Positions 25,664 to 34,876 of a DNA stretch of 64,000 nt are shown one piece after another. The notes under the pieces are model-generated. The model was not told the DNA's origin, made no database searches, and saw only the letters and a program-made list of their open reading frames with translations. Origin of the DNA: JAOUEA01 sp963797635 (GTDB taxonomy: Bacteria > Actinomycetota > UBA4738 > HRBIN12); the NCBI GenBank assembly GCA_963797635.1, contig CAWCPZ010000004.1:103141-167140 (forward strand), given 5' to 3'. The position numbers and the translations under genes were made by a program. Every line of letters starts with the position of its first letter. Position 1 is the first letter of the stretch.

Positions 25664-27004
25664 TCAGCCGTCGACCGGCCCGGACCCGGCGCCGACTTCC
25701 TGCGGCTCGGCCTCGACCTTGAGCACCAGGCCGTCGACGCCTCGGATCCGCACCTTCGTGCCGGGCGGGATCGCGTCGCCGCCCGTTCTCCCGCGCCACA
25801 TCGCGCCCTTGACGTAGACCGGACCCTCGGGCGCGAGCTTGCCCCGGGCCTCGCCGACCAGGCCGATCAGGCCCTGCTGGGTGTTCACGATGCGATCACG
25901 CGACTGGATCGCCACCGTGAGCGCGAACCCGTAGTAGAGGATGCTCGCCACGACGGCGCCGCCGATCAGCCACGGCGAGATCTCGATGGCGGGCGCGACG
26001 CCCTTCCACGCCAGGATCGAGCCACCGGCGAATCCTGCCAGCCCCACCCACGTGAAGACCCCGAGGCGGCGGAGCCGGACGTCGAGCATCATGAAGCCCA
26101 CGCCCAGGAGCATCAGCACCATCCCGGGCCACCACGGTGGTGCGACCCAGAGCCCGTAGGCGGCCAGGCCCAGCATCCCCACGCCCGCGAACCCCGCGAA
26201 CCCGAACCCCGGCTGGGTGAGTTCGAAGGCGAAGCATGCCAAGCCGAGGACGAGCAGGAAGTAGATCATCGACGGCGTGGCCACCCCGTGAGCCACGCGC
26301 TGGATCGGCCCGAGGTTGTCGAACCGGACGTTGACCGTGCCCTCGTTGGCCTCCTGCTCGGTGGTGGCGATGCGGGTGTGCAGCGTGACGGGCCCCGCGG
26401 CCGTCTGGACCGTCTGGCCGTCGATCACGTTGAGGAGCTCGGGGACCGACTGCGCCACCTCCGTGGCGATCCCGAGATCGATGGCGTCCTGCGCGGTGAG
26501 GGGACGATCGTCCCAGTCGAGCGAGGTGTCCTTGCCCCGGGCATCGATCCACCCCTGGATCGTCTGGTCGAGGCCGGGGTACGCCTGATCGGGGTGGGCC
26601 AGGTCGATCGGGTTCAGCGGTCCCGTCTGCGAACCGGGGGCGACCGCGCTCAGCGATGAGGCGTACATCAGCAGCAGGCCGGCGCCGCTCGCGTTGGTGG
26701 GCGAGGTCGTGGGACCCACGAACGCGATGACCGGCACATCCATGTCCACGAGCCGCTGCCCGAGTGCCACCCCGTCCTGATCCAGGGTGCCGGAGGTGTC
26801 GAGCTGCAGCACCACGATCGCGCCGTCGGCCTCCGCGGACGTCAGGCGGTCGTCGAGGTAGTTGAGCAAGGGGCGGTCGATCGCACCCTCGACCTTGAGG
26901 ACCACGACATCGGTGGTGGTCGCCCCCGACGCCATGGCCGAGGACATGGATAGCCACAGCGCGAAGACACCGAAACAGCAGAGGAAAAGGGCCGTTCGTC
27001 GCAT
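25664..27004 (-). CDS. NfeD family membrane serine protease (long form)
   Basis: 446 residues. Signal peptide (residues about 1-27, ending SAMASG), a ClpP/SppA-like protease domain (VVLQLDTSGTLDQDG, then VIAFVGPTTSPTNASGAGLLL with the probable catalytic Ser), four or five membrane helices (about 235-365), and a C-terminal NfeD OB-fold (GLIGLVGEARGKLAPEGPVYVK). Partners of the family are usually stomatin/SPFH proteins; none is adjacent here. It cleaves membrane proteins in quality control. The start is ATG 27004; the gene diverges from the class A PBP 40 bases away. Confidence 0.92.
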   Translation of the reverse strand: MRRTALFLCCFGVFALWLSMSSAMASGATTTDVVVLKVEGAIDRPLLNYLDDRLTSAEADGAIVVLQLDTSGTLDQDGVALGQRLVDMDVPVIAFVGPTTSPTNASGAGLLLMYASSLSAVAPGSQTGPLNPIDLAHPDQAYPGLDQTIQGWIDARGKDTSLDWDDRPLTAQDAIDLGIATEVAQSVPELLNVIDGQTVQTAAGPVTLHTRIATTEQEANEGTVNVRFDNLGPIQRVAHGVATPSMIYFLLVLGLACFAFELTQPGFGFAGFAGVGMLGLAAYGLWVAPPWWPGMVLMLLGVGFMMLDVRLRRLGVFTWVGLAGFAGGSILAWKGVAPAIEISPWLIGGAVVASILYYGFALTVAIQSRDRIVNTQQGLIGLVGEARGKLAPEGPVYVKGAMWRGRTGGDAIPPGTKVRIRGVDGLVLKVEAEPQEVGAGSGPVDG

Positions 27005-27043
27005 GCCCACCCATCGTACCTGGGGGTCGCCCGGAGTATCCTT

Positions 27044-29472
27044 GTGCGGCATCCCATGCGACGAGCTTCCCCACCCCGCGGGGCCGATCCACGCCCCTTC
27101 AACGACCGCCTGGTGTTCAAGCCACTTGCGGTGGTGCTGCTGGTGCCCATCGTCGTGTTGTCGGGAGCGTTGACGGCCATCATCCTCGCCCCGCCGTTCA
27201 TCGGCGCGGCGATGGGCGTGATGCGGGTCGACGCCAAGCTCGATGCGCTGGGGGCCGACTTCACGCGGATCCCGCGGTTCCCGGAACGCTCGACGATCTA
27301 CGCGAACGACGCCACCACGCCGCTCGCCACCGTCTACCTGGACAACCGCGAGTTGGTGCGCCTGAACAACGTCAGCACCCCGGCGAAGAAGGCCGTGCTG
27401 GCGATCGAGGACTCCGGCTTCTACGACCACGGCGCGCTGAACTGGAGCTCGCTCCTGCGCGCCGTCGTCGAGAACGCGCGGGCGGGCGAGGTGGTCCAGG
27501 GTGGCTCCACGATCACCCAGCAGCTGGTGAAGAACACGCTGGGCCTCGACCCGTTGGATCGGAGCTTCGAGCGGAAGTTCCAGGAGCTGGCCCTGGCGAT
27601 CCGCGCCGAGGAGAAGTACACGAAGGACGAGATCTTCGAGCTGTACCTGAACCAGATCTACCTGGGCAACGGCGTGTACGGGATCGGCACCGCGGCCAAG
27701 TTCTACTTCAAGAAGCCCGCGTCGGAGCTGACGCTGCCCGAGGGCGCCACGCTGGCCGGCATGATCCGGCGGCCCTCCTTCTACGACCCGCTCACCCACC
27801 CGATCCGAACGAAGATCCGGCGCAACGACGTGCTCAACCGGATGATCGCCCTGGGCGAAGAAGGCGACCCCAACGGGATCAAGCGCTCCTTGGGCCTGCA
27901 CACGAAGCAGCAACGGCTGGAACTGCCCGACGGACGCCGGCGAGGGCATCTCCCAGCGGAACCAGCCCTTCTTCGTGCGCTACATGATCAGCCAGATCCT
28001 GAACAACGCGAACGGCTCGTTCGACTCCCTGGGCAAGAGCGAGAAGGCGCGGCAACGCACCCTGTTCGAGGGCGGCCTGAAGATCATCACCACGCTCAAC
28101 CCGAAGTGGCAGAACTACGCGCAACAGGCCGCGGACCAGCCGTACGCGGTGTACATGCCGAACCACGGCAGCGCGCATCCCGATACGTCGATCGTGTCGG
28201 TCGACACGAGCAACGGCGCGATCCGCACGATGCTCTCGGGCAAGAACTTCCACGAGGACAAGCTGGACCTGGCCACCACCCAGCACCAGCCGGGCTCGTC
28301 GTTCAAGCCCTACATCCTGGCGGCGGCGTTCGAGCAAGGGGTGCCGCCGTCGCAGAGCTACTCGAGCTCCTCACCGTTCTGCAGCCCGTTGTGGCAGGAC
28401 GACGACCACTGCGTCGACAACGCCGAGGGCGCGGGGTCGGGCGGCAAGGTGGACCTGTGGACCGCCACCGAGGACTCGATCAACGTCGTGTTCGCACAGC
28501 TGATCCTGGACATCGGGGCCGAGACCGTGCCGCCGGTCGCCAACAAGATGGGCATCACGACCGAGCTACCGCCGGTGGCCGCGCTCGCGACCGGGTCGGT
28601 GGGCGTCTCCCCCTTGGACATGGCGGTGGGTTACGCCACCCTGGCCAACGGGGGGATCCACTGCTCGCCGTACACCGTCGAGACGATCCTGCGCGACAAC
28701 AAGGAGCTCTACCAACACGAAGCCGACTGCGAGCGCGTCCTGAAGCCGGACATCGCGCACCTGATCACGCGCCATGCTCGAACGCGTACCCCAGTCGGGG
28801 ACCGCGGCCAGTGCGTTCTCGGCCGGATGGGGTGACTGGCCGGTGGCGGGCAAGACGGGAACGGCCAACCTGAACACGAACGTGTGGTTCTGCGGCTACA
28901 CCCGGCAGGTCGCCACGGCGGTGTGGGTGGGATCGAACGGCACGCCGTACTCGCTCGGCTCGGTGTTCGGCGGGACGGTCGCGGCGCCGATCTGGCGCTC
29001 GTACATGATCCGCGTGATGGACGGCCAGCCGGCGCTCGCCTTCCCGGACCCGCCGCCACCGCCCACGTCGGCGGTGCCCGATGTGGTGGGCATGACCTCC
29101 GACGAGGCCATCGCGGCGCTGCAGGCTGCCGGGTTCAACGCGACCGTCGTCGAGGTGGACTCGTTGCGGCCCAAGGGGATCGTGGTCGACCAGTTGCCGG
29201 CCGGTGGCGCGCAGGCCGACCTGGGCCTGTCGGTGACGATCGACGTGAGCAACGGCAAGGCGCCCGAGAGCGCCGTACCCAAGGTGGTGGGCCTGTCGGC
29301 GGGCACCGCGCGCGCCACGCTCGAGGACGCGGGCTTCGTGGTGAAGGTGACGTCCAAGCCGGTGAAGGACAAGAAGGACGACGGCATCGTGCTGGCGCAA
29401 TCGCCAGCCGGCGGTGAGCCTGCCCCGAAGGGAACGACGGTGACGATCACCGTCGGCGTCAAAGGCGGCTAG
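27044..29472 (+). CDS. Class A penicillin-binding protein with two PASTA domains (two frameshifts)
   Basis: Bifunctional peptidoglycan synthase. A cytoplasmic tail and one membrane helix (about 27-55) are followed by the glycosyltransferase-51 domain (EDSGFYDHGALNWSSL, QGGSTITQQLVKNTL, LYLNQIYLGNGVYGIG), then the transpeptidase with SxxK (PGSSFKPY), SIN and KTG (GKTGTAN) motifs, and a tail with two PASTA repeats (VPDVVGMTSDEAIAALQAAG; VPKVVGLSAGTARATLEDAG). Frames break near 27925-27950 and 28775. All motifs are intact, so these look like indels. GTG 27044 has GGAG 7 bases upstream; ATG 27056 is an alternative. PASTA domains bind muropeptides or beta-lactams. Confidence 0.92.
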
Positions 29473-29483
29473 GCCGCCGGGCA

Positions 29484-29939
29484 TCAACCGCCCAGCCGGG
29501 CCTTGACCTTCTCCTGGACGACCCCGCCGTCCACCTGGCCCTTGGCCTTGCCCATCACGATGCCCATGACCTTGCCCATCTCCTTCATGGAGGTGGCCCC
29601 GGTCGCCGCGATCGCATCGTCGACGAGCGCATCGACGGCGTCGTCGGGGAGCCGTTCGGGGGCGTAGGGCACCAGGACCTCGCGTTCGGCCTCTTCGTTG
29701 GCGGCCAGCTCCGTCCGTCCGGCCTCGCGGAAGGCGTCCGCGGCCTCGGTGCGCTTCTTGACCTCTTTCGCGGCGACCTCGCGGACCTCGTCGTCGGAGA
29801 GCTCGTGACCCAGCTCGTCCTCCTTGTAGCGGATCGCGGAGGTGAGCATGCGGAGCGTGCCGACCTCGACCTTGTCCTTGGCCTTCATGGCCGTGGTCAT
29901 CTGCTCGTGGATCTGCGTCTTCAGCGGAGCGTCCGTCAC
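29484..29939 (-). CDS. GatB/YqeY domain protein
   Basis: 151 residues, all helical. The sequence matches YqeY: LKTQIHEQMTTAMKAKDKVEVG, LRMLTSAIRYKEDELG, EVAAKEVKKRTEAADAF, and the tail GKVMGIVMGKAKGQVDGGVV resembling the GatB C-terminal tRNA-binding domain. YqeY proteins are thought to interact with tRNA or glutamine-dependent amidation, though a proven role is lacking. Starts at GTG 29939, immediately next to the divergent phosphoesterase promoter (TACACT 29940-29945). Confidence 0.92.
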   Translation of the reverse strand: MTDAPLKTQIHEQMTTAMKAKDKVEVGTLRMLTSAIRYKEDELGHELSDDEVREVAAKEVKKRTEAADAFREAGRTELAANEEAEREVLVPYAPERLPDDAVDALVDDAIAATGATSMKEMGKVMGIVMGKAKGQVDGGVVQEKVKARLGG

Positions 29940-29953
29940 TACACTGCCTTCCC

Positions 29954-30835
29954 GTGGTGATCCCCGTCGTGCTCGCAGTCGCGCTGGTGGGCATCGGCTG
30001 CGTGCTCTACGGCATCCTGATCGAACGCCGTTGGTACCGGCTGGTGCGGCACCGCCTCGCCATCCTACCGGCGACGGGTCCCGAGACCCTGTCGGTCCTG
30101 CACCTGTCCGACCTGCATTTCGTGCGGGACGAACCCGAGAAGTCGCGCCGATTCCTGGCCTCGCTGCCTCCCGCCGACGTCACCGTGGTCACCGGGGACT
30201 TCCTCGCCGAGCCCGAGGGCGTGGAGACCGTGGTCGACATGCTCCGGCCCACCCGTGGGCGACTGGCCTCCTGGTACGTGCTGGGATCGAACGACTACTT
30301 CGCGCCCCGGCCCCTGAACTACTTCGCGTACTTCCAGCGGAACCGCAAACGTCGTAGCGCCGTGAAGGGACGGGCCGGCGACCTGGTGGCCCAGCTGAAC
30401 GCCGACGGCTGGACCGACCTCACGAACGTCCGCCACGACGTGGAGCTGGACGGCCTGGCGGTCGAGCTGCTCGGACTCGACGACGCGCACATCCGGTGGC
30501 AGGACTACCGGGTGGCACCCAGGCGGGCGCCGGACCGGTTCGGGTTCGCCGTGATGCATTCGCCGGACTCGGCGCCCGAGGCCGCCTCGCTCGGCTACGA
30601 CCTGATCGTCGCCGGGCACACGCACGGTGGTCAGGTCTGCCTGCCGGTGGTGGGCGCGCTGGTGACGAACTGTTCCATGCCTCGGCGGCTGGTCAAAGGC
30701 GTGATCGGGATGGGCGGGGCCGTGCTGCACACCTCCCCGGGCATGGGCACCAGCAAGTACGCCCCGTTCCGGTTCTGGTGCCGGCCCGAGGCCACGATGC
30801 TGGAGCTGCGCCGGCGGCCCGAGCCGGCTCCCTAG
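29954..30835 (+). CDS. Calcineurin-like metallophosphoesterase, membrane-anchored
   Basis: 293 residues. One N-terminal membrane helix (about 2-22), then metal motifs LSDLHF (about 51-56), TGDF (about 79), GSND in place of the usual GNHD (about 114), and VAGHTHGGQV (about 219-228). Most ligands are present, so it is probably active; the missing His in the third motif is a divergence also expected in some actinobacterial YkuE-like proteins. A -10 TACACT ends 8 bases before GTG 29954 with no ribosome site, so leaderless expression is likely. Substrate unknown (phospholipid head groups such as lipid A-type or UDP-sugars in relatives). Confidence 0.88.
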   Translation: MVIPVVLAVALVGIGCVLYGILIERRWYRLVRHRLAILPATGPETLSVLHLSDLHFVRDEPEKSRRFLASLPPADVTVVTGDFLAEPEGVETVVDMLRPTRGRLASWYVLGSNDYFAPRPLNYFAYFQRNRKRRSAVKGRAGDLVAQLNADGWTDLTNVRHDVELDGLAVELLGLDDAHIRWQDYRVAPRRAPDRFGFAVMHSPDSAPEAASLGYDLIVAGHTHGGQVCLPVVGALVTNCSMPRRLVKGVIGMGGAVLHTSPGMGTSKYAPFRFWCRPEATMLELRRRPEPAP

Positions 30836-30876
30836 CCTGCCCATCGGGCGTTCGACTCGCTACACTCTGTGGTCCT

Positions 30877-30950
30877 CGGGACGTGGCGCAGCTTGGTAGC
30901 GCGCAGCGTTCGGGACGCTGAGGTCGCGGGTTCAAATCCCGCCGTCCCGA
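30877..30950 (+). tRNA. tRNA-Pro (anticodon CGG)
   Basis: A full cloverleaf can be drawn: acceptor stem CGGGACG (30877-30883) with CGTCCCG (30943-30949) and discriminator A; D-loop with AGCTTGGTAGC; anticodon stem CAGCG/CGCTG around loop TTCGGGA, giving anticodon CGG; T-arm GCGGG-TTCAAAT-CCCGC. The 5' C at position 1 is typical of bacterial tRNA-Pro. CCA is not encoded. A TACACT box (30861-30866) lies 10 bases upstream and could be its -10. Confidence 0.96.
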
Positions 30951-30961
30951 CTCGAGGCTCC

Positions 30962-31000
30962 GGAGGACGGGCGCGATACGGGCCCGTCCTCCGTCATTTT
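30962..31000 (+). terminator. Intrinsic terminator after tRNA-Pro
   Basis: GGAGGACGGGC (30962-30972) pairs perfectly with GCCCGTCCTCC (30982-30992) around a 9-base loop, an 11-bp GC-rich stem followed by GTCATTTT. It lies 12 bases after the tRNA. Confidence 0.88.
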
Positions 31001-31073
31001 CCGTAGGCCCCCGCCTACCCTTCGTGACCTGCGGAAACGGTTTGCTTCCCGGGCTGGGATCGACCCGAGAAGT

Positions 31074-31102
31074 TTGACGCCTCCGGACCTGGCCGTTAGC
31101 CT
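31074..31102 (+). promoter_or_regulatory. Promoter of the NlpC/P60 gene
   Basis: TTGACG (31074-31079) and TAGCCT (31097-31102) are separated by exactly 17 bases, a good housekeeping-sigma promoter. Transcription would start near 31109, giving a leader of about 67 bases that begins with the hairpin at 31114. Confidence 0.7.
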
Positions 31103-31113
31103 CCTTGCTCGTA

Positions 31114-31147
31114 GGCTCCGCAACCGGCAACGGGCTCGGAGCCTTTT
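31114..31147 (+). terminator. Terminator-like hairpin in the NlpC/P60 leader (possible attenuator)
   Basis: GGCTCCG (31114-31120) pairs with CGGAGCC (31137-31143); within its loop CCG-GCAA-CGG forms a smaller stem. The outer stem is followed directly by TTTT (31144-31147). It begins about five bases after the predicted transcription start and 28 bases before the ATG, so it would be part of the mRNA leader and could stop or pause RNA polymerase. No known riboswitch class is recognised. Confidence 0.6.
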
Positions 31148-31175
31148 CATTTATCCGACGACCCGATGGAGGGGC

Positions 31176-32276
31176 ATGACCGGGACCACCAAGCGACTTG
31201 CACGGCTCACCGTAGCCGTCATCTTCGTGGTCCCCACGCTCGTCGGTTCTCTCGTCACCTCCTCGTCGGCCGCGCCATCGAAGGCCGAGGTCGACGCCGC
31301 CAAGGCCAAGCTGCAGGACGTCAGCGAGAAGCTCGAGATCGTGATCGAGCAGTACAACGAGGCGAAGGTCCGCCTCGGCGGCATCCAGGACAAGCTCGAC
31401 GCCGCCCTCGCCGACAAGCAGGAGGCCGAGGCTGAGGCCGCAGCCGCCACCGAGGACCTGGAAGCCCGAGCCGTCGAGGCCTACACCGGCTCCGGCAACC
31501 AGCTCGACGTCCTGCTGGGCGCCCAAGACCTCACCGAGTTCTCCGATCGGCTCGAGTTCATGGGCGCGCTCGCGCAGAACGACGCCGACCTCGCCACCCA
31601 AGCCGCCAACGCCCGCCAGCGTGCGGACTGGGCGGCGCAGCAGTACGGCGAGGCGCTCGACCAGCAGAAGGCCGAGCTCTCCAAGATGTCCGCGAACCGC
31701 GAGGACATCCAGGCGATGCTGCAGGAGCAGCAGGCGCTGTACGAGCAGCTCAACAAGGACTACCAGGACTACCTCGAGCGCCAGGAAGCCGCCGCTGCGG
31801 CTGCCGCGGCGGCCGAGCAGAACACCGGCAGCACCGGCGGCACCACAACCAGTGGAGGCGGAAGCACCGACCCCGGCGGCTGGACCGAGCCGCCGCCTCC
31901 GCCGCCCGGATCCGGCGCCGCCGCAGCGGTCGCAGCCGCGAAGAGCGTGATCGGCGCGCCGTACGTGTGGGGCTCCGCCAACCCGGCGGTCGGCTTCGAC
32001 TGCTCGGGATTGACCTCATGGGCGTGGGGTCAGGCCGGCGTGTACCTCCCGCACTCCTCGGCGTCCCAGGCGTACTCCGGTGCCGTGGTCCCGTCGCTCT
32101 CCCAGGCTGCTGCCGGTGACCTGCTGTTCTTCTACTCACCGATCAGCCATGTGGCGCTCTACATCGGTGGCGGTCAGATGATCCACGCACGCCATCCCGG
32201 CCCCGGTGGCCAGGTGCAGTACGGATCGGTCTCCGGCTACGGCACTCCCGTGGTTCGCATCGTTCGCCCGGGCTAG
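31176..32276 (+). CDS. Secreted NlpC/P60 endopeptidase with coiled coil (RipA-like)
   Basis: 366 residues. Signal peptide (about 1-33, cleavage near SSAA), a long coiled coil (about 38-215, rich in Glu/Ala/Gln), a Thr/Gly/Pro-rich linker (about 216-250), and an NlpC/P60 domain with catalytic Cys276 (FDCSGLTSW), His about 325 (ISHVALYIGGG) and a following polar residue. It cleaves D-Glu-mesoDAP type bonds in peptidoglycan; the coiled coil may keep it inactive or bind FtsEX-like activators, as for RipC/PcsB. GGAGGGG overlaps close to ATG 31176. Its leader contains the hairpin described separately. Confidence 0.93.
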   Translation: MTGTTKRLARLTVAVIFVVPTLVGSLVTSSSAAPSKAEVDAAKAKLQDVSEKLEIVIEQYNEAKVRLGGIQDKLDAALADKQEAEAEAAAATEDLEARAVEAYTGSGNQLDVLLGAQDLTEFSDRLEFMGALAQNDADLATQAANARQRADWAAQQYGEALDQQKAELSKMSANREDIQAMLQEQQALYEQLNKDYQDYLERQEAAAAAAAAAEQNTGSTGGTTTSGGGSTDPGGWTEPPPPPPGSGAAAAVAAAKSVIGAPYVWGSANPAVGFDCSGLTSWAWGQAGVYLPHSSASQAYSGAVVPSLSQAAAGDLLFFYSPISHVALYIGGGQMIHARHPGPGGQVQYGSVSGYGTPVVRIVRPG

Positions 32277-32347
32277 CTCCCGCTTCAGCCTCTCGCCTCC
32301 TTCCGTTCCGAGTCTCGCGGCAGCGTGGGTGGATAGGCTGACGCACC

Positions 32348-33001
32348 GTGGACGCCGCCACACAGACCGTCGCCGACCGTGAGCTCCTCGAACGGCTCCG
32401 TGCCGGCGATGAGGACGCCTTCATGGAACTGGTCGACGCGTTGCAGCCCGCGATGCTCCGCGTGGCGCGCATGTACGTCTCGTCCCAGGCCGTCGCCGAG
32501 GAGGTCGTGGGTGATGCCTGGCTCGGCGTCCTGAAGGGCCTCGACCGGTTCGAGGGACGCTCGTCGCTGCGCACCTGGATCTTCCGGATCGTGACGAACA
32601 TCGCCAAGACCCGGGGGCAGCGCGAAGGCCGGAGCGTGCCGTTCGCGACGCTGGCGGGCGACGACCTGGACGCTCCAACCTTCGATCCCTCGATGTTCAT
32701 GGCGAGCGACGACCCTCGGTGGCCGAGCCATTGGTCCTCGATCCCGTCCGATTGGACCGGGATCCCCGAGGACCGGCTGCTGGGCGCGGAAACCCTGCGC
32801 GTGGTGCGGGAGACGCTGGATACCCTGCCGCCCATGCAGGCCGAGGTGCTGCGGCTCCGTGACGTGCTGGGGTGGACGTCCGAAGAGGTGCGTAACGCGC
32901 TGGACCTGACGGAGACGAATCAGCGGGTGCTCCTGCATCGTGCGCGCGCGAAGGTGCGGCGCGCGTTGGAGCGCGACTTCGAGCGTGAGGCGAACGCATG
33001 A
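32348..33001 (+). CDS. ECF-type RNA polymerase sigma factor
   Basis: 217 residues with sigma-70 region 2 (ELLERLRAGDEDAFMELVD through SLRTWIFRIVTNIAKTRG) and region 4 (LDTLPPMQAEVLRLRDVLGW, TETNQRVLLHRARAKVRRAL), separated by a longer, Trp/Ser/Pro-rich linker (about 105-140). Directly coupled (ATGA overlap) to a zinc-finger anti-sigma gene, so its activity is presumably released by a cytoplasmic or redox signal. A TAGGCT box (32334-32339) lies 8 bases before GTG 32348, indicating a leaderless mRNA from a housekeeping-type promoter. Confidence 0.92.
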   Translation: MDAATQTVADRELLERLRAGDEDAFMELVDALQPAMLRVARMYVSSQAVAEEVVGDAWLGVLKGLDRFEGRSSLRTWIFRIVTNIAKTRGQREGRSVPFATLAGDDLDAPTFDPSMFMASDDPRWPSHWSSIPSDWTGIPEDRLLGAETLRVVRETLDTLPPMQAEVLRLRDVLGWTSEEVRNALDLTETNQRVLLHRARAKVRRALERDFEREANA

Positions 33002-33267
33002 GCGGATCAACCGAGTTCACCTGCCGGGAGTTGGTCGAGGCGCTGACCGACTACCTGGAGGACGCCATGCCCGCCGATGACCGCGCGCGGTTGGAAGCCC
33101 ACCTCGCCGACTGCGACGGCTGCACGAACGCCCTGCTCCAGTTCCGCGACACGATCCGCGTCACCGGCCACCTCACCGAGGAACAGGTCGCCGAACCCTC
33201 GCGGGAGTCGATCCGGCAGGTGTTCAGGCGCTGGCGTTCCGACCAGGAACCGGAACAGGCTCGCTGA
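32998..33267 (+). CDS. Zinc-finger (zf-HC2) anti-sigma factor
   Basis: 89 residues. The N-terminal Cys (FTCRELVEALTDYLED) and the motif HLADCDGC (about 35-42) form the His-x3-Cys-x2-Cys zinc site of the anti-sigma family. There is no membrane helix, so it is a soluble anti-sigma, often redox-responsive. It begins inside the sigma gene stop (ATGA, 32998-33001), indicating translational coupling and equimolar synthesis with its sigma partner. Confidence 0.9.
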   Translation: MSGSTEFTCRELVEALTDYLEDAMPADDRARLEAHLADCDGCTNALLQFRDTIRVTGHLTEEQVAEPSRESIRQVFRRWRSDQEPEQAR

Positions 33268-33288
33268 CGGATCCGACGGTCCGCATCG

Positions 33289-33492
33289 TCAGCGGATGAT
33301 CGAATCCAGATCGGCGAGACGCACCTTGGCCTGCTGCACGAGCGCGTCGTTGCCGATCGCCTCGGCTTCGGTGATCGCCTGCGCCAGCAGATCGGCAGCC
33401 TGCTTCGCTCGGACGTCGCCCTTGGCGGCCGTCGCGTACTTGATCTTCTCGTCGGCCTTCACGATCAGTTCGAAGATCTCGTTCGGTTCCAT
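33289..33492 (-). CDS. Small helical conserved hypothetical protein, 67 aa
   Basis: Not recognised as a characterised family. Fully helical, with repeated Ala/Glu/Lys patterns (IFELIVKADEKIKYATAAKG, then DLLAQAITEAEAIG and LVQQAKVRLADLDSIIR) resembling a tetratricopeptide-like hairpin. AAGGAG lies 6 bases before ATG 33492, a clear ribosome site. No signal peptide. Such short proteins are common in actinobacterial genomes; the role is unknown. Confidence 0.72.
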   Translation of the reverse strand: MEPNEIFELIVKADEKIKYATAAKGDVRAKQAADLLAQAITEAEAIGNDALVQQAKVRLADLDSIIR

Positions 33493-33691
33493 CCTGGCTC
33501 CTTTGCCGATCGGGACGGGGTGGGACCGATCGAACGATACGCCCGGGGCGTCTGTCACAGCCGCGCGTCGCGAAGGGCATGGTGCTGATGAACGTCCGGC
33601 CAACGGCGGGGGAACCTTCTCCCGCAACCCTTGTTGGTTCCCGCGCCGTTGGCGGACACTCGTCTCGCAGGCTGACCGTTGGGAGGATCCG

Positions 33692-33919
33692 ATGCTGCTC
33701 GACCACGACGACCTGGCCGAGACCGACGCACGCAGGGCGATCATGCGAACCCTCAACCGCGACCCGTTCGACGTCTGGACCAGGGACGAACTCGCGCGGA
33801 CGCTGGGCCTGTCCTCGTCGTTGACCGGACGCGTGCTCGGCGACCTGTTGGCGAGGGGACTGGTACGGCGGCTGCCGGGCACCGACGGCGAGTTCACCGC
33901 CGCCGGGACCGCCGCCTAG
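33692..33919 (+). CDS. Small winged-helix DNA-binding protein, 75 aa
   Basis: 75 residues. A single winged helix-turn-helix is visible: IMRTLNRDPFDVWTRDELAR, then LGLSSSLTGRVLGDLLARGLV and the wing RRLPGTDGEFTAAG. It may be a regulator or a DNA-binding accessory domain. ATG 33692 has GGAGG 5 bases upstream. Its stop (33917-33919) shares CTAG with the stop of the convergent ADP-ribosylglycohydrolase gene. Confidence 0.68.
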   Translation: MLLDHDDLAETDARRAIMRTLNRDPFDVWTRDELARTLGLSSSLTGRVLGDLLARGLVRRLPGTDGEFTAAGTAA

Positions 33920-34826
33920 GCGACCAGGCCGGCGAGCGCCTCCGCTTCCTCCCGGATCGCGGTCGCCTCGACCAGGCGGTCCAGCCAGTCGGGCGGGAGC
34001 GCGTCGACGCCGTGGAGCGCGCCCAGCAGCGCGCCGGCCACCGACGCGTTCGTGTCCGTGTCGCCACCGAGCGCGACGATCTCGAGCAGGCCTTCGTGGA
34101 ACGGCTCTCGCCTCCCCCGCCACGCGGAGCGCGACGCCCGGCGGTGAAGAGCGTGAACCCCTGGTCGGGACCGTCGATCGGTCGCTCGATACCGGCGGCG
34201 CCGGTGAGGTAGTCGAGTTCCTCTCCGCCTTCGCGGTCGGCGACGCGCTCCAAGGCCGCGCGGACCGCCGATTCCGGGTCGTCACCGCGGACGAGCGCGG
34301 CGGCGGTGAGCGTCACCGCGAGGCAGGCGGTCTTGCAGCGTTCGTCCCAGTGGGTGATGGCGCTGAGCGCGGGCGCGGCCTCGAGCAGATCATCGGCCCG
34401 GTCCGCGTATGCGAGCCCGAGCGGCGCGCAGTACATCACGCTGCCGTTGCCGGCGCTCACCTCGGGACCGCGACGGTCGAAGACCGCCTTGGCGGCGTCC
34501 GGCGTGCCCCGCTGATGTTCGCGAAGCGCGGCGACGGTCTGGCTGCCGATGTCGGGCGGCGAGCTCTCCAACCACTCGAGGTGTCGCCGGAGGACGTCGT
34601 CGGTGTCGAGCGTGCCGCCGGTGGCGATCAGGCTGGTCCACAGGTTGCGAGCCATCGCGGTGTCGTCGGTCCAGGAACCCGGCGGGCGGTCCATCCACGG
34701 CAGCTCGAACGCCGGGATCGGCGACGGGATGTCGTGCGCCCGGCGGAACTCGAACGGCGCCCCCAACGCGTCCCCGAGCGCAAGCCCGAGGATGCCGCCG
34801 ACGACCCGTTGCCTCGCCGTGGTCAT
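33916..34826 (-). pseudogene. ADP-ribosylglycohydrolase family protein (frameshifted)
   Basis: The N-terminus (GGILGLALGDALGAPFEF, then GSWTDDTAMARNLW with the first metal motif TDDTA at about residues 53-57) and the middle (SAGNGSVMYCAPLGLAY, ITHWDERCKTACLAVTLTAAAL) belong to the DraG/ARH family. Near 34140 and again near 34105 the frame changes, after which the second metal motif GGDTDTNASVAGALLGA and the C-terminus (ALPPDWLDRLVEA) appear, ending at TAG 33916-33918. Di-metal site intact after correction, about 303 residues. Such enzymes remove ADP-ribose from proteins, or hydrolyse related nucleosides. Breaks look like indels. Confidence 0.85.
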
Positions 34827-34876
34827 CGAGGGAGCCTACTCCGGGGTTCCGTGGGGCGTTCCTGCAGGTCAACTGG

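Noticed and set aside
31001..31175. c-di-AMP (ydaO) riboswitch before the NlpC/P60 gene
   Set aside because: The conserved ydaO core sequences are absent and the predicted leader of about 67 bases is too short.
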